Of a stretch of DNA of 64,000 nt, positions 23,536 through 33,779 are shown piece by piece; position 1 is the first letter of the stretch; each line of letters starts with the position of its first letter. This stretch comes from Kappaphycus alvarezii (taxonomy: Eukaryota > Rhodophyta > Florideophyceae > Gigartinales > Solieriaceae): NCBI GenBank assembly GCA_002205965.3, contig NADL03000462.1, positions 310,001 through 374,000 on the forward strand. The letters run 5' to 3'. The position numbers and the translations under genes are program-made. The notes under the pieces are model-generated. The model made no database searches. It was given only the letters and a program-made list of their open reading frames with translations, and was not told the origin of the DNA.

Positions 23536-24300
23536 CTCAACATGATGAAGCATGAAGCAGCATCGAACAAGGCATCGTCAGATTCCGTTGTACAGCTGCA
23601 GAGCGCCACTGCACAACTTTTACAAAGCCTGTAGAAGGAAGACCTGTTAAGCCTTCTCAATTAAATCTGGCAAAATCAACCAGTTTCTCTGTGGAATAGT
23701 GTTCCTATAACAAAAGTTTTTGAGCTCAAAAGCGCAGTAGAATCTGGTGGGATTCAACTTATTTTACAACCAGCGACTGAAAAACCTGAACAGGAAAGAA
23801 ATGACATGCTGGCTAAGTCTGTCCGCTTATCTCTTTATCACGATTCTTTGGATGCACGGTTCATGAAGCTGGTGACAAGTACTGTTGGTATGACAAAGGG
23901 TTCTGTGAACGAGGGAATAATTTAAGAGGCCCTTTCAAGCTTCTTTGAGAAACAAACAGTCACCTCCATTCAAAACTTCTCTTCAGAGATGTCTATGGAA
24001 CTGCGCGTACAATATTTTTGTACTATGGGGCTAGTACGAGCTTTCAGAGTCAACATTCTTGCGGGAAGTACAGACGGGGTTGTTGAATTCTCTGATGACA
24101 ATGGGGATGTGACTGTTGCTGCAGTTGAGATTAAGAAGATGGCTTTCATAACAACATCAGAGAACGCTAAGCGTGTCTGTAGTTAATACAGCATGATTTC
24201 TCACATACCTGACATCGGTTGTTCGGCAAATCCAACCAGGCATTCTATGATCAGATACCCACAACTGCATACAGGCTACAATGCCTTCACTATGCTGCGG
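23536..24300 (+). pseudogene. YqaJ-like PD-(D/E)xK nuclease region
   Basis: The reading continues in the same frame as 22849-23535 and is broken only by TAA or TAG codons (near 23533, 23632, 23662, 23923 and 24184). Key parts are KLVTSTVGMTKGSVNEGII, EALSSFFEKQTVTSIQNF, MGLVRAFRVNILAGSTDGVV and DVTVAAVEIKKMA. YqaJ-family recombination nucleases show the same layout: G(T/S)xNE, a G-L strand, S-x-DG holding the metal-binding Asp, and x-E-I-K holding the Glu and Lys. Its place directly after the DDE-like core suggests one fused protein. The nuclease call rests on motif spacing only. Confidence 0.6.
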
Positions 24301-25248
24301 TGCTTGATAGACGCACCTTTCTCTTCATTGTGTGAAAGGGGAGCAATTTAGGTGTTGGAGAGATTTTCTTCCCCGGTATTCTAGAGTTCTCAAGCTCTTT
24401 GATTGCGTCCTACATTTATGCAACTTCCGCTGTCAGGAACAGTTGCTTCTTGCGGGTAGGAGATAACTGTAAGATGATACCAGGGAAGTATGACTCTCAA
24501 TTAGATACCAGAGGAGAATGACTCTCAATTGAGTCAGACAAATGCAGCTGACCTTCACTCCTTCTGCTCCTTTTATAATTTGAGCAAAGCGTACAAAGCT
24601 CTATACAGAACAGAGGGACCTCTACCCCCATCTCGTATGATTTGGCCAACATGCTTGGTATATTGGAGTCATCTTAATAGGTGGAGTAGAAGAGTTCAGC
24701 AGGGCACTCAAGATGTTGCGTTACATAAACCTATCTGAGAACCCAATTGTAAATGTAGTTAGGAGGCTACTATGAGCGCAAATAAGCAATGCGGCAGTAG
24801 TACACCGACTTTCTGCTGCAAAAGGCAAAGAAAATCTACCAGAAAATGATGTCTGTTCAAATGGAAAACCAACTGGAACAACTTTCTCCGCCATCAGGTT
24901 GGAAGGAGTGGAACGTTTGCCGGCTTTGCTAGGAACATAGCCAGAGAGTACACCGAATCATTGCAGAATCAGAACGATGGCGATTATTCAGTCAATGATA
25001 TTCCAACAGCATTTAAGCATCTTTATATGAAAGATGCTTCTACAAAGTATAACAGAGAAGTGGATGCTGAGGGAAAGCTGCCAAATCCTTTAGCATATAA
25101 GAAAGTCAAGTGGAAGGCAGCCTATTGCGCATTACGTTCATACAATTTCACCTTAAAATACAAAAGTAAGGTACTGAAGAAGAAGGGAGGTGCGCGTCAG
25201 AAACAGTGGTGCAGATTGTGTCGGCAGACCATATGTGCTAAGTATTAG
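24301..25248 (+). pseudogene. C-terminal region of the transposon protein, zinc-finger-like end
   Basis: Upstream, degraded text includes VILIGGVEEFSRALKMLRYI and GKPTGTTFSAIRLEG. From 24961 the same frame as the nuclease stays open to 25248 with DIPTAFKHLYMKDAST and VKWKAAYCALRSYNF, closing with QWCRLCRQTICAKY, a C-x2-C-x4-C start of a zinc finger cut short by a stop. A 28-bp direct duplication (24475-24502 and 24503-24530, GATACCAG-type) disrupts the middle. No known family was recognised. Confidence 0.45.
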
Positions 25249-25397
25249 TCAACATGGCACACGAGTGAGATTCTCTCAAGAGCTACGATTCCAGCAGAGG
25301 AGATAGAGTCGTTGAAAAACAAATTAGATAACTCTCAAAGCTAGTTTTGTTGTAGTTGAAGAGCTCACAATGGGTAGTAGTGCGTGAACAATTTTGG

Positions 25398-25472
25398 GCG
25401 GTGCGTGAATCACGCAGATCCACGCAGATCCACGCTAAAACTAAGTGACGAAAATACGTCACGAATCTAGTA
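25398..25472. repeat. right terminal inverted repeat
   Basis: Complement of 20812-20885, with tandem CACGCAGATC words and the outer CGTCACGAATCTAGTA end. Confidence 0.85.
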
Positions 25473-25525
25473 CGGGGATATCCACGCCGCTGATGCATTA
25501 TGCGAGATAACACATCACTGAAAGC
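25473..25525 (-). mobile_element. LINE 3' tail, inner half
   Basis: Continuation of the tail at 20748-20811. On the plus strand it reads ATATCCACGCCGCTGATGC followed by a ATTATGCGAGATAA segment, as in the unsplit tails. Confidence 0.7.
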
Positions 25526-27360
25526 TAAGAGTGAAGTGATCAAAGCTCGGTTTAGGCAGAGAAGATGCAATTGCATGCCACGGATGACCACCCAGGGTAT
25601 GTGTAGTTGTAGAACTTACAATAATCTGTAATTAAAAGAGAAATGCAAGATTGTAGTGGTGCAGTGCCAGGGCGATCCCACATTTGATCCGACTTCGGAG
25701 TTTCTGAGGTTATACCGAGAATGTATCTTTCTCGTTTATTTTCGGGCCTCACCCTTCTCATGGTTTAATTAATATTATTCTGGGATCTGACAGTTATGAT
25801 CTACTCTGGATTACTGTACTAGCTGTGCCGTAATGGCACTACCCGACTGTCAAGTTACCCACCTTGCTGTGCAATTGGACCCCAGCTTACTGGACCGTGC
25901 AGACGAGGCTGGAGGGGTGGACCGTGCCACCAGAAGTGGACTAACCCAGTGGACCCCTCCGCTTGCTGAGTGACCTTCCAGCTCTCTTTACCAATTTTTA
26001 GTCTGTCTTTTATTTCAGCCCCTCTAGCGCAAATTTTCCATTAATGTACCAACAGACTACTTACTACTTAGGCTATTCTGTCCTAGAGCCCCCTACAGTA
26101 AAACTAAATTTGCCGGCGCTAATCTCGGACCCCCGACCTTCGGATTTCCCTTCCATTTTCGGGCTCTCCCCTTGATCCTCCGACACTCGTCACCCAATTT
26201 GATAGCCGTGAGCCTGCATCAACCCGCGTGAGCTTGCAGCTCAGACCCGGACTTCCGTTCTACAGTCGTGGTCGTCTTTCGGTTGTGCTATCGCTCTAAC
26301 ACCCCAGTTAGTCTGTTGTTTTGCTGTTTTCTCTTTTTTCCTGCGCTAGTCGCTTTCCCTACGTGACCAAAGATAACGCCCTTTTCCCCAGAGCTGGCAG
26401 CGGCTCGAACCAGTACATTCACCCACGCTTTCCCTACATTGGCATACCGTCCCGTTAATTGCACTACAAATCGTACGGTCTTTACAGAATGCAAGCGTCG
26501 ATAAGCGGTCAATTTTAGGGTGCAGAGCAGCAAGCACCAGCAAGCTGGCGAATTTCAGATGTTGCCGCCTCGCTGCGATCGTGAGAAACGACCAGGAACA
26601 CCATGTCAATGGATTGCTCATTTGTTTTGAGTTTATGCGAGTTTGTTTATGTTTGTGCTATTCATTGAATAAATTTCGAAGTGCGAAGTTCATTTATAGT
26701 CCCACTAGTGAACGCGGGTTAATTTTGTCCTGAATTTATGTTTGCCTACACGCGACTGTGGGGATATTATGCCGTGAATTTACGATTCCCCGGAGGCGAC
26801 TGTTGACGAGTAATGCTGTGAATGTGTGTTTCCCAACAAGCGTTTCTAGGATAGCCAAGTCTAAAATGAAAATGTGAGAATCGACCAGTGGTGGTTTATT
26901 GGGAATTAAGGCATGTGCATCGACCGGTCGTGGTCTATTTTATGTTTTAAATGCAATAATGTAAAAACTTGTTAGAACTTAAGACGGGGCTAGGAGCGGC
27001 ACAGGATTAAAACGGCTGAGGGAAGGGAGCTAGAATCGAAAGCCCGGCATTAGTACTAATTCTAGACTTGCCAATTCTGCATCTGTATCCTGTACGCAGA
27101 AATCAGATAATTATTCGATCCACGTACTCAAAAGAATGAGAATGTTGTTGATTCGACAGTAGTACTGTACTTCACTGTACAATACAGTACAGAATACACT
27201 CTGTAGATTCGTGACTCTTATATGATTCTAGCAGATAATGTTATTGTGGGTACAAGAAGGTCTCGTGTCGAATATTGCATGCCGCCACTGCACTGCACAT
27301 TACAGTACTGTACTGCACAGCGATACAGTAACCCCTGCGAGTGATGTTTACTTTACCACA
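25526..27360. other. intergenic stretch
   Basis: No gene is supportable. Minus-strand open frames at 26288-26533 and 26346-26621 overlap each other in different frames and match nothing I know. The stretch contains the 44-bp repeats at 26731-26862 and GTACAGTA-type palindromes near 27160-27330. Confidence 0.45.
26731..26862. repeat. three degenerate ~44-bp tandem units
   Basis: Units begin TGAATTTATG (26731), TGAATTTACG (26775) and TGAATGTGTG (26818), each followed by CC/CG-rich text and, in the first two, GCGACTGT. They are well diverged. No function is apparent. Confidence 0.5.
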
Positions 27361-27508
27361 GACAAAATTAAAATAAAAAACAAAACTGCCCAATGTCGTT
27401 TATTACAAAAGCAAAATAAACCATCAAAGTTACAGATAAAACGAAGTAATTTTTACAAAAAATATTTAAAAAAGGCTACTTCAGAGTGTGAAATTCTAAT
27501 AGAACAGG
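27361..27508. repeat. left TIR of the Tc1/mariner element
   Basis: Matches the complement of 28621-28765, including TGTCGTTTATTAC and GCCATCAAAGTT-type blocks. Confidence 0.8.
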
Positions 27509-27559
27509 GAGCCTCTAATAGCACTTCCCGCCAACATAATGATCCCAAATACAACTACA

Positions 27560-28555
27560 CGCCATCACACGAACTCCAAACACCTCCAACCAGATCGCAA
27601 AGGGCAGAGGGAAGATATTCACCGAGCTGGGGTAAGACAAAGCCATTGCCTGGCGTAAACATTCTCTTTCGACATTCGCGATTGCAAAACGCCTCAGAAA
27701 GTCGAGGAAAGTCATGTCAACAATTTTTCCTGTCCCGAGTCCTATAACAGGCCAAAAATACGTACAATTACGAGCAAATTGACAGCTCAGGACCACCAGA
27801 GGCTCTTAAGAGAAGAATCAAAACAAAGAAGTCCACGGATAGGCTGCGTAAAGTCCTCCAATAACATGCATCTAAACGCAAAACGCAGCAAATACTGTCT
27901 GCTACTGCCAATCTCTTGTATGAGAAGGCGAAAAGGGCTCTTCCGATTACCCCAACCCATATTTCGGCCTGGCTCAAGTGGTCCCGGGAGAAGGCTTCCC
28001 GGGCGATGCAAGAATGAGGAAAAAGTTTTTACGGATAAAAAAGTTTAACCTCGTATGACCTGATGATTTGCAACGCTACTGGCATGATTTGAAGAAGGAG
28101 GAAGAGATTTTGTTCAGTCGACAGCAACGTGGAGGGCAGGTAATGATTTGGGATGTCTTTCCAGCGAAGATCCGAAGCGAAATTGCAATCGCTCGAGGCA
28201 AAAAAACGTTGTTAGGTACATCAAGACGATTGAGGACTTTTTGATTCCGTTCGGAAGTAGTACAATTCGGAATACCGGAAGGACAATGCTCCAATACACA
28301 CTGCTCGCATTAACAAAGACTGGTTCAGGTCCCATAATGTTGCTATAATGGACTTGCCTACCATGAGAACCGATCTCCACCCTATTGGGAATATCTGGTG
28401 TGTCCTAGTGCGTGCTCTTTACCGCAATTTGTGGCAGTTTGAGACTGTTGGTGATCTGGAAGCGACTATTGTGCAGTAATCGCTTAAATTGGACAGTCAG
28501 TACCTCTACAACTTTGTGAGGGGGATGCAGAAGCGTTGCTTGGATGTGATTTAAG
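27560..28555 (+). pseudogene. Tc1/mariner DDE transposase, decayed
   Basis: Across frames the reading runs: SLSTFAIAKRLRKSRKV, the helix-turn-helix (27660-27720); QQILSATANLLYEKAKRALP and HISAWLKWSREKA (27885-28000); DLMICNATGMI, which in another frame is the DxxD-x8-YWHDLKKEEEI segment near 28055-28105; MIWDVFPAKIRSEIAIARG (28147); RYIKTIEDFLIPFGSS; DNAP degraded to RTMLQYTLLA; and MDLPTMRTDLHPIGNIWCVL, in which the acidic residue of the D(L)NPIEN box is altered. At least four frameshifts and stops. The type is clearly Tc1-like; the exact DD(34)E/D subgroup cannot be read. Confidence 0.8.
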
Positions 28556-28620
28556 CTAAGGGACGTAAAACGAATCATTAAATTCTTTTGTTTGCTTGTG
28601 ATCCATTAGAATAAGCTATC

Positions 28621-28765
28621 TGTTCTATTAGAATTTCACACTCTGGAGTAGTCTTTTTCAAATATTTTTTATAAAAAAACCTCGTTTTATCTGAAACTTT
28701 GATGGCTTACTTTGCTTTGGTAATAAACGACACTGGGAAGTTTTGGATTTTATTTTAACCTTTAT
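28621..28765. repeat. right TIR of the Tc1/mariner element
   Basis: Complement of 27361-27508. Confidence 0.8.
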
Positions 28766-28851
28766 TCAAAAAATATTTGCAAAGAAGGGTGATGTTCTAA
28801 TAGCGTTTCGCGAACTGTACGGTATGTAGGTGCAACATACAAAGTGTGACA

Positions 28852-28931
28852 GGATGACTCAACCTCCACTTTACTTGACGCTAGTGTCGTCGTCGGTGAG
28901 CTTAAATTGTCTTTCTACTGTAATGTTTGAC
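28852..28931 (-). repeat. 3' terminal repeat of the copia fossil
   Basis: Direct repeat partner of 33336-33416. At about 80-90 bp it is far shorter than most copia LTRs. Confidence 0.8.
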
Positions 28932-29199
28932 TTTTCGGAAATGCAGCGCAGCAATGTAGTCATGATGATGTTTTGCAGTCCCCAGTTGCCTCTTCGCATT
29001 TCGTCGCTGGGTCGGGGAGAACGTTAAGTTTGTTGCGGAGCTCTTGAAACCGTGTGCGATTGAGTGGTTTCGCGGGGAGGTCTGCTATCATGTTTTGGGT
29101 GGGTATCCGATGTAGAGTGATTTGTTTCTCGGCGATATTGTGCTGCAGGTAGTAATGAAGAAGGTCGATGTACTTTCTCCGTTTGGTTTGAGCTTGATT

Positions 29200-29475
29200 C
29201 TATGCTATAAGAATCGCCGATTTGTTGTCAATGTGATGCGGTGTTGGTTCTTTCGAGATGAGAGCGGCTGTCTGCAGGAGATTTCTAATCCATTTCGTGT
29301 GTTGTGGGGCGTTCGTGGCGGAGATGTATTCGGCCTCTGTTATCGATAGAGCGACAATGTTTTGCTTGCTGGACAGCCAGGATATCGGTGTTCTGTTGAA
29401 AAGATAAACATTGCCAGTGACGGACTTTCTGTTCTTCGAATTGGCGAAGTCCGCGTCACTGAATACTGCTAACAA
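29200..29475 (-). pseudogene. RNase H region of the copia fossil
   Basis: Shows the copia RNase H signature: FSDADFANSKNRKSVTGNVY, PISWLSSKQNIVALSITEAE and NKSAILIA. This domain would remove template RNA during reverse transcription. It follows the reverse transcriptase, as in the Ty1/copia order. Confidence 0.85.
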
Positions 29476-29659
29476 TTGATGTGGTTGTAATTTTCGTTCT
29501 TGAAGAGTAATCCATATGCACTGGTGCCGCGAAGGTATCGCAGGTGGTATTTAAGTGCTTGCTGAGGGCGCTTCTGAGTCTGTGTCATGTGTTGTGCTAG
29601 TATGTTGGTTGCGTACATGATAACGGGTCGTGTGCTGTCCGTGATATACCTCATCTCGC

Positions 29660-30420
29660 CGAGGATTTAACGGTATTGTTTTGCTTCTGTAGACGTGAGG
29701 TGCTTCGTTTGTGGGAGTTCATCCAAGTAGGAAAGTGAGTTATACGGCGTATTGGTGGGATTGCAATTCTGCATTTGGGTTTGTGGCAGTAATTCATCAA
29801 TGGCATCGGGTTGCGCCACATGAATGTCGCCATGGTACAGTGTAAGAATATGCTGGGTTTTCCTAACCGCTTGACTTTGTACTTTTCGAGAAGTTGGTGG
29901 TATAATGCGTCGATGTTGTTGTGTGGAGCCCAGCACCAGAAAGTAGTCTATACTTGTGCTGACGATCGTATGTCCTGAGGATGAAGTTTTTGTGTACAGG
30001 CATGGGTCATGTTCTGATGCTTTGTATCCCAGTTGGGTTAAGAAAATATTTAAGACTTGATTATAGTAATACGCCGCGGGTGGGGAAAAGTAGAGATTGC
30101 CGATTAATCTGCCCTTGTTTCCTTCGTGCCTGTAGGTGCCAGTGAATGTGGGCACTTGTCGTACATAAACTGGACGGTCATTCTGATATGATTCATGCAG
30201 ATAAGCGGAAATTATGTCGAAATATTCCAGTGAGAATCCATGTGCTGTGTGAGCTGCGATGAGCATGCGTTGTGTTGTTCGATCTGCGGTATAGATAGTG
30301 ATGTTTTTGGGGTCAAAGTGTAGACCTGATTTCATGAGGTCTCTTCGTAGATTGCAAAGCGCTTTACGCAGTAAGATGTGCCCTTCTGCTGACCTTTTGT
30401 AACGGTATAACATCATGAGG
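29660..30420 (-). pseudogene. reverse transcriptase region of the copia fossil
   Basis: Copia-type palm text is visible: FDIISAYLHESYQNDRPVYV, LGYKASEHDPCLYTKTSSSG and a degraded YVDD region (SIDYFLVLGST). This part stays open for about 250 codons. The integrase lies upstream on the same strand. Confidence 0.85.
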
Positions 30421-31099
30421 GGGATTATTGTTTCTTTGGGCGGAACGAAATCGGCAGGGAGCCATTGGATGTTGCCGTACTGATCTATGTTTTGGAGTTC
30501 TTCGTCATGTGCCTTTTTCCATTCCTTGGCATCGGTGTAATTTCTTGCGTGATTAAGTGTGGCGGGGGTGGTGTGTGTATGTCTATTGGGATGGAAGTTG
30601 ATTTTTGATGCCTGGCTCGAGCTTTAAATGCTGTAGTTTTGGTGTGTGATGGGTCGGTTTCATTATGATAAGAGTGGAAGTCTTTGGCCCTTTTTGCTTG
30701 GTATTGGTTGTTGCGAAGATTGAGCACTACTATGTGATCAAGCGTGGCGGGATACATGTACCGAGCTGGATATGCTCGTGGGTCTAGCTTTTTCTTTGCC
30801 GATTAGACAGGAATTGTGCCTAACTATCCGAATATGAAGAGGAGTTGTAGCTTTGGTTTGTTACTGTACTACATTTGGTATGGGGATGTATCGATTGCTG
30901 AGTGATGCATTAGTTTGTATTTGAACAGTGTATCTCTCGCCGCATGTTGCCAGTATTGATCTCCCAGATTTCCCGTGTCTAAGAGAGCTCGAACAGAGTT
31001 CATTATCGTGCAGTTGAAGCGTTCGGCAATAAAAGTTTCCTAGGGTTGATGGGGTGTACGGAGATGATGTTGTACTTTGTATTTTGCATATATGTCTTG

Positions 31100-31800
31100 C
31101 ATTTTCTCGGAGGTATATTCCTTGGCATTTTCTGTCCCGAAGTGATGTAAAGGGTGCTATATTTGTTTCTGAATATTATGTAGGCTTTTGTCTATGTGTT
31201 GTGGAATATCTTGGCGGTCTTTGATAAAGTGTCCTGTCGCGAATCGACTTGCCGCACAGATTAGAAGGAGTAAGTGATTGTTTCGGTGGGTGGATGTGGG
31301 TTTGATAGGCCCAAAAGTGTCTGAGCTTATACATACTCCTGTTCTGTGCTGACGTGTTTTCCGTTTGCGATGTGTGTGTGGGGTATAGCTTTGCATGTTG
31401 ACAGGAACTGCAGCTGAGTGTGATGTTGGTTGGTAACTTTGTCTGCATGTTGGGGATGAGGCCCTGTCGTGCTGTTATGGCTTGTTTGGTTATGATTGAG
31501 CCGAATGTGCCAGTTGCGGAGTACGTCCTGAAGGTGTGTTTGTGGTGAGGCTCTGTGAGCATTGGCCAGACTGGAAAGAATACGTGGTCCGGTGTGCTTG
31601 AGCTTTGGAATGGTGACTGGAGGGAGGAGGTACCGGGTTCGGATAGTATGCGCCGTGATGAGTGGGTCGCCTGTGTTCGTGTGCTTTGGTATGTACTCGG
31701 ATATGAAGACGTGGTTTGTGCACATTTCAGTGCTTTGTATGGTATTGTTCTTGATGTGTATGTATTGCAGAGTTTGCCGCTAAGCTGATATTGGTTGTTC
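31100..31800 (-). pseudogene. integrase region of the copia fossil
   Basis: The H/C zinc end is seen as LSCSSCQHAKLYP, and the core start as SSDTFGPIKPTSTHRNNHLL with LICAASRFATGHFIKDRQDI, the usual copia sDtwGP pattern. The two lie in neighbouring readings. Confidence 0.75.
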
Positions 31801-32452
31801 CGCCACAATGCTTGGGCTACAACTTGAGGGGAGTAATTGTTTGTGTCAATTATATACCCTTGATGGGGCGTGAAGGCGACTAATCCGTATCGGTTCGCGA
31901 GATCATTAAATGAAAAGAGATTGTGCTTCAGGTGTCGATTCGAAACTGCGGACGTGGTTAAGGTCTGATTACTTTTGCTCGGATGAATTTGGATCTTCCC
32001 ATGGTGTGTGCATCGTGTCTGTGCGTTTGTGGCGGTATTGGTTAGTACGATGTTGTGGAAAGGGTGCATTGTGGGGGTGTAGGTGCTCATATGGGTAGGG
32101 TGGGCGCCACTGTACGGAGGAAACGTACTTTGGGAGTGGGTGCCGGCTTCGGATGTCTCATCTGATAGAGAGGAGAGCGTGGTGGCGGGTGCACTGGGTT
32201 GAATTGCGGGTGCTGGAATACAGGCGGGTGCTGAGGATTGAAATTGGAGTAACTATGCATTTGTGCATAGTTGGCCTGCGGCTTCATGTGATATTTGGGA
32301 TGGCGGTTTTCGTTGCAGTCTTCGTCGGTGTGTATAGATAATATCCTAAGTGACGTGTGGAATCGGCATGGTTTGAATCCAAGCGGTAAGTGGCGTGTAG
32401 TAAATGCGGTTCGACGATGGGGACAAAAGATATGCCTGGGTTGACCTCTACC

Positions 32453-33301
32453 TCAATATTCCCCGGTGAATCGGTATGGCGCGTAGTCCCCAGTGAAGCT
32501 CATGGACGCCGAATTTTGTGGGGTAGGGTCGTGTAGGGGTTGGTATAAGGTATGTAGTTCTTTGAGCCTATGTACAAATTGCTTTACTATGGGATGGAGT
32601 ATACTGTTCTTTCTAAGTCCATTGATTACGAATTCCGCAGTGGTTTCTTCATCTTTGATATTGGGATAACGAGCGGCGGTCATTTTTTGACCGATGGCGG
32701 TGTGGGCATTCACATATTCTTCAATAGTTATTTCATTCGTGAACGGGATGTTTTCTGATTCGATCTTAAAGAATAGATGATCATCCTTGGTGGATTCATT
32801 GATGTGCTCTTTGATGGCTTGGTCTAAATGAAATGGTGTGGGACGGTCGCTAGGTACGAAAAGCAGTCCCAGAATATGGGTTGGGACGCTACTAGGGCCT
32901 GCAGAGAGTAGTTTGGACCTTTTTGTAGTGAATGATTCAAGTTCTGCAGGGTCTGTTGGTTCGGAGGGGTTGCTGACTAAGTAGGAACTAGCTTTGATTA
33001 TTATGGCGTACGTTTCCAACGCTAAGAACAATGGTGTATAATTTGATGGATTAAGTTCAGGGGGTTTTGGATGACGGTCATTTTCCATGTCGTTGATATC
33101 GGGAGGTTTTGGTGTGGTGTCGTGTGGTATTTGATTGTCGTTATCTTCGTTGAATCGTTGAGTGCGTTGTTTTATAGTTCTGCTGTGATTTCGTCGATTT
33201 CTTTGGTGTGTTGTCGTCTTGCGCGACGGAGAGTATGGGGATCGTTGGAGTTCGTGGTGAGTAAATGATGAAGGTACTGCGTGTGATGTTGTGGGTGGCA
33301 A
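32453..33301 (-). pseudogene. gag region of the copia fossil
   Basis: A 282-codon open reading begins MPPTTSHAVPSSFTHHEL. It is helix-rich in the middle (TDPAELESFTTKRSKLLS, TDIGQK-like HTAIGQKMTAARYPNIKDE) and ends near FTGEY. The position, first reading after the 5' repeat and before the integrase, identifies it as gag. No zinc knuckle was seen inside it. Confidence 0.7.
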
Positions 33302-33312
33302 CTTCTTGTTTG

Positions 33313-33328
33313 CGTCGGGCTCATAACC
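33313..33328 (-). promoter_or_regulatory. primer-binding site of the copia fossil
   Basis: The plus strand reads CGTCGGGCTCATAACC, the text of an initiator tRNA-Met anticodon arm. It lies just inside the 5' terminal repeat, as expected where half-tRNA priming is used. It is too short to be a tRNA gene. Confidence 0.6.
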
Positions 33329-33335
33329 GGCGAGA

Positions 33336-33416
33336 GGATGACTCTACCTCCACTTCACTTGACGCTAGTGTCGACGTCGGTGAGCTTAAAACTGTCTTCC
33401 TCCTGTAATGTTTGAC
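33336..33416 (-). repeat. 5' terminal repeat of the copia fossil
   Basis: Direct repeat partner of 28852-28931. Confidence 0.8.
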
Positions 33417-33464
33417 ACAAAGTCCTGAATACCTCACTGTAACAACCCTAAAAAAATTAGGTTT

Positions 33465-33700
33465 GAATAGGGTGGCTAAACTATGCATGTTGTCGGGCGC
33501 GACGTATTACAGACGCTGCACACGAGGATCAAATCGCGTAACTAAGCTGCTGACAAAGCCGAGTCTTCACTCCTCCCGTCGACCATCCGCCGCGGGCTGT
33601 GACAGCGGCCACGTATTCGTCGATTACTTTCGACGTCGTCGCAGACGGTGATCCAAGCGAGTCGAAGGCTAGCGGCACAAACTTCCATCCCAATTTCAAT
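33465..33700 (-). mobile_element. LINE 3' remnant, subfamily C
   Basis: The minus strand gives FVPLAFDSLGSPSATTSKVI, DEYVAAVTA and QQLSYAI, then after a stop SSCAASVI. This matches 59407-59640, where the text is VPLAFESLGCPS and DEYAAVTAS. It is headed opposite to the LINE that follows at 33780. Confidence 0.75.
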
Positions 33701-33779
33701 CCTCCTGGGAGGGCTTCACCTGGGATGGCTGCTGCGATATAGTGCTACCCCCGTACATGGGGCTTTTACGGGCACTAAT

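Larger units (their letters stand above)
20812..25472 (+). mobile_element. 4.66-kb TIR DNA transposon with DDE-like and YqaJ-like domains
   Basis: Inverted ends of about 75 bp bound it: TACTAGTTTCGTGACG at 20812 faces TACTAGATTCGTGACG read inward from 25472. Each end carries two tandem GCGTGRATCT words followed by a GATTCACG word, a plausible transposase-binding array. The inside has one long plus-strand reading (about 21599-25248), mostly in one frame, holding a DDE-like core and a YqaJ-type nuclease. It sits in a LINE tail; the target duplication may be a degraded 8-9 bp (TATACCACC left, ATATCCACG right). Several stops and at least two frameshifts show it is inactive. I cannot place it in a named superfamily. 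Confidence 0.8.
27361..28765 (+). mobile_element. Tc1/mariner transposon with long inverted ends
   Basis: Inverted repeats at 27361-27508 and 28621-28765 (about 145 bp, roughly 80% identical by eye) flank a decayed transposase on the plus strand. Shared blocks include AGTGTGAAATTCTAATAGAA and CAGATAAAACGA. A clear TA target duplication could not be assigned because the outermost bases have diverged. It lies directly beside the copia fossil that starts at 28852. Confidence 0.85.
28841..33417 (-). mobile_element. Ty1/copia retrotransposon fossil with very short terminal repeats
   Basis: Direct repeats of about 80 bp at 28852-28931 and 33336-33416 (GGATGACTC to GTTTGAC) bound it. Gag, integrase, reverse transcriptase and RNase H follow in copia order on the minus strand. 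Beside the 5' repeat, the minus strand reads GGTTATGAGCCCGACG (33328-33313). That is complementary to the anticodon arm of initiator tRNA-Met, a priming site known for copia and Ty5, which use half a tRNA. The repeats differ at about 8% of positions by eye. The coding part is broken in several places. Confidence 0.85.

Noticed and set aside
33311-33330. Possible tRNA-Met gene fragment (GGGCTCATAACC).
   Set aside because: Only the anticodon arm text is present, and its place beside the copia repeat fits a primer-binding site.
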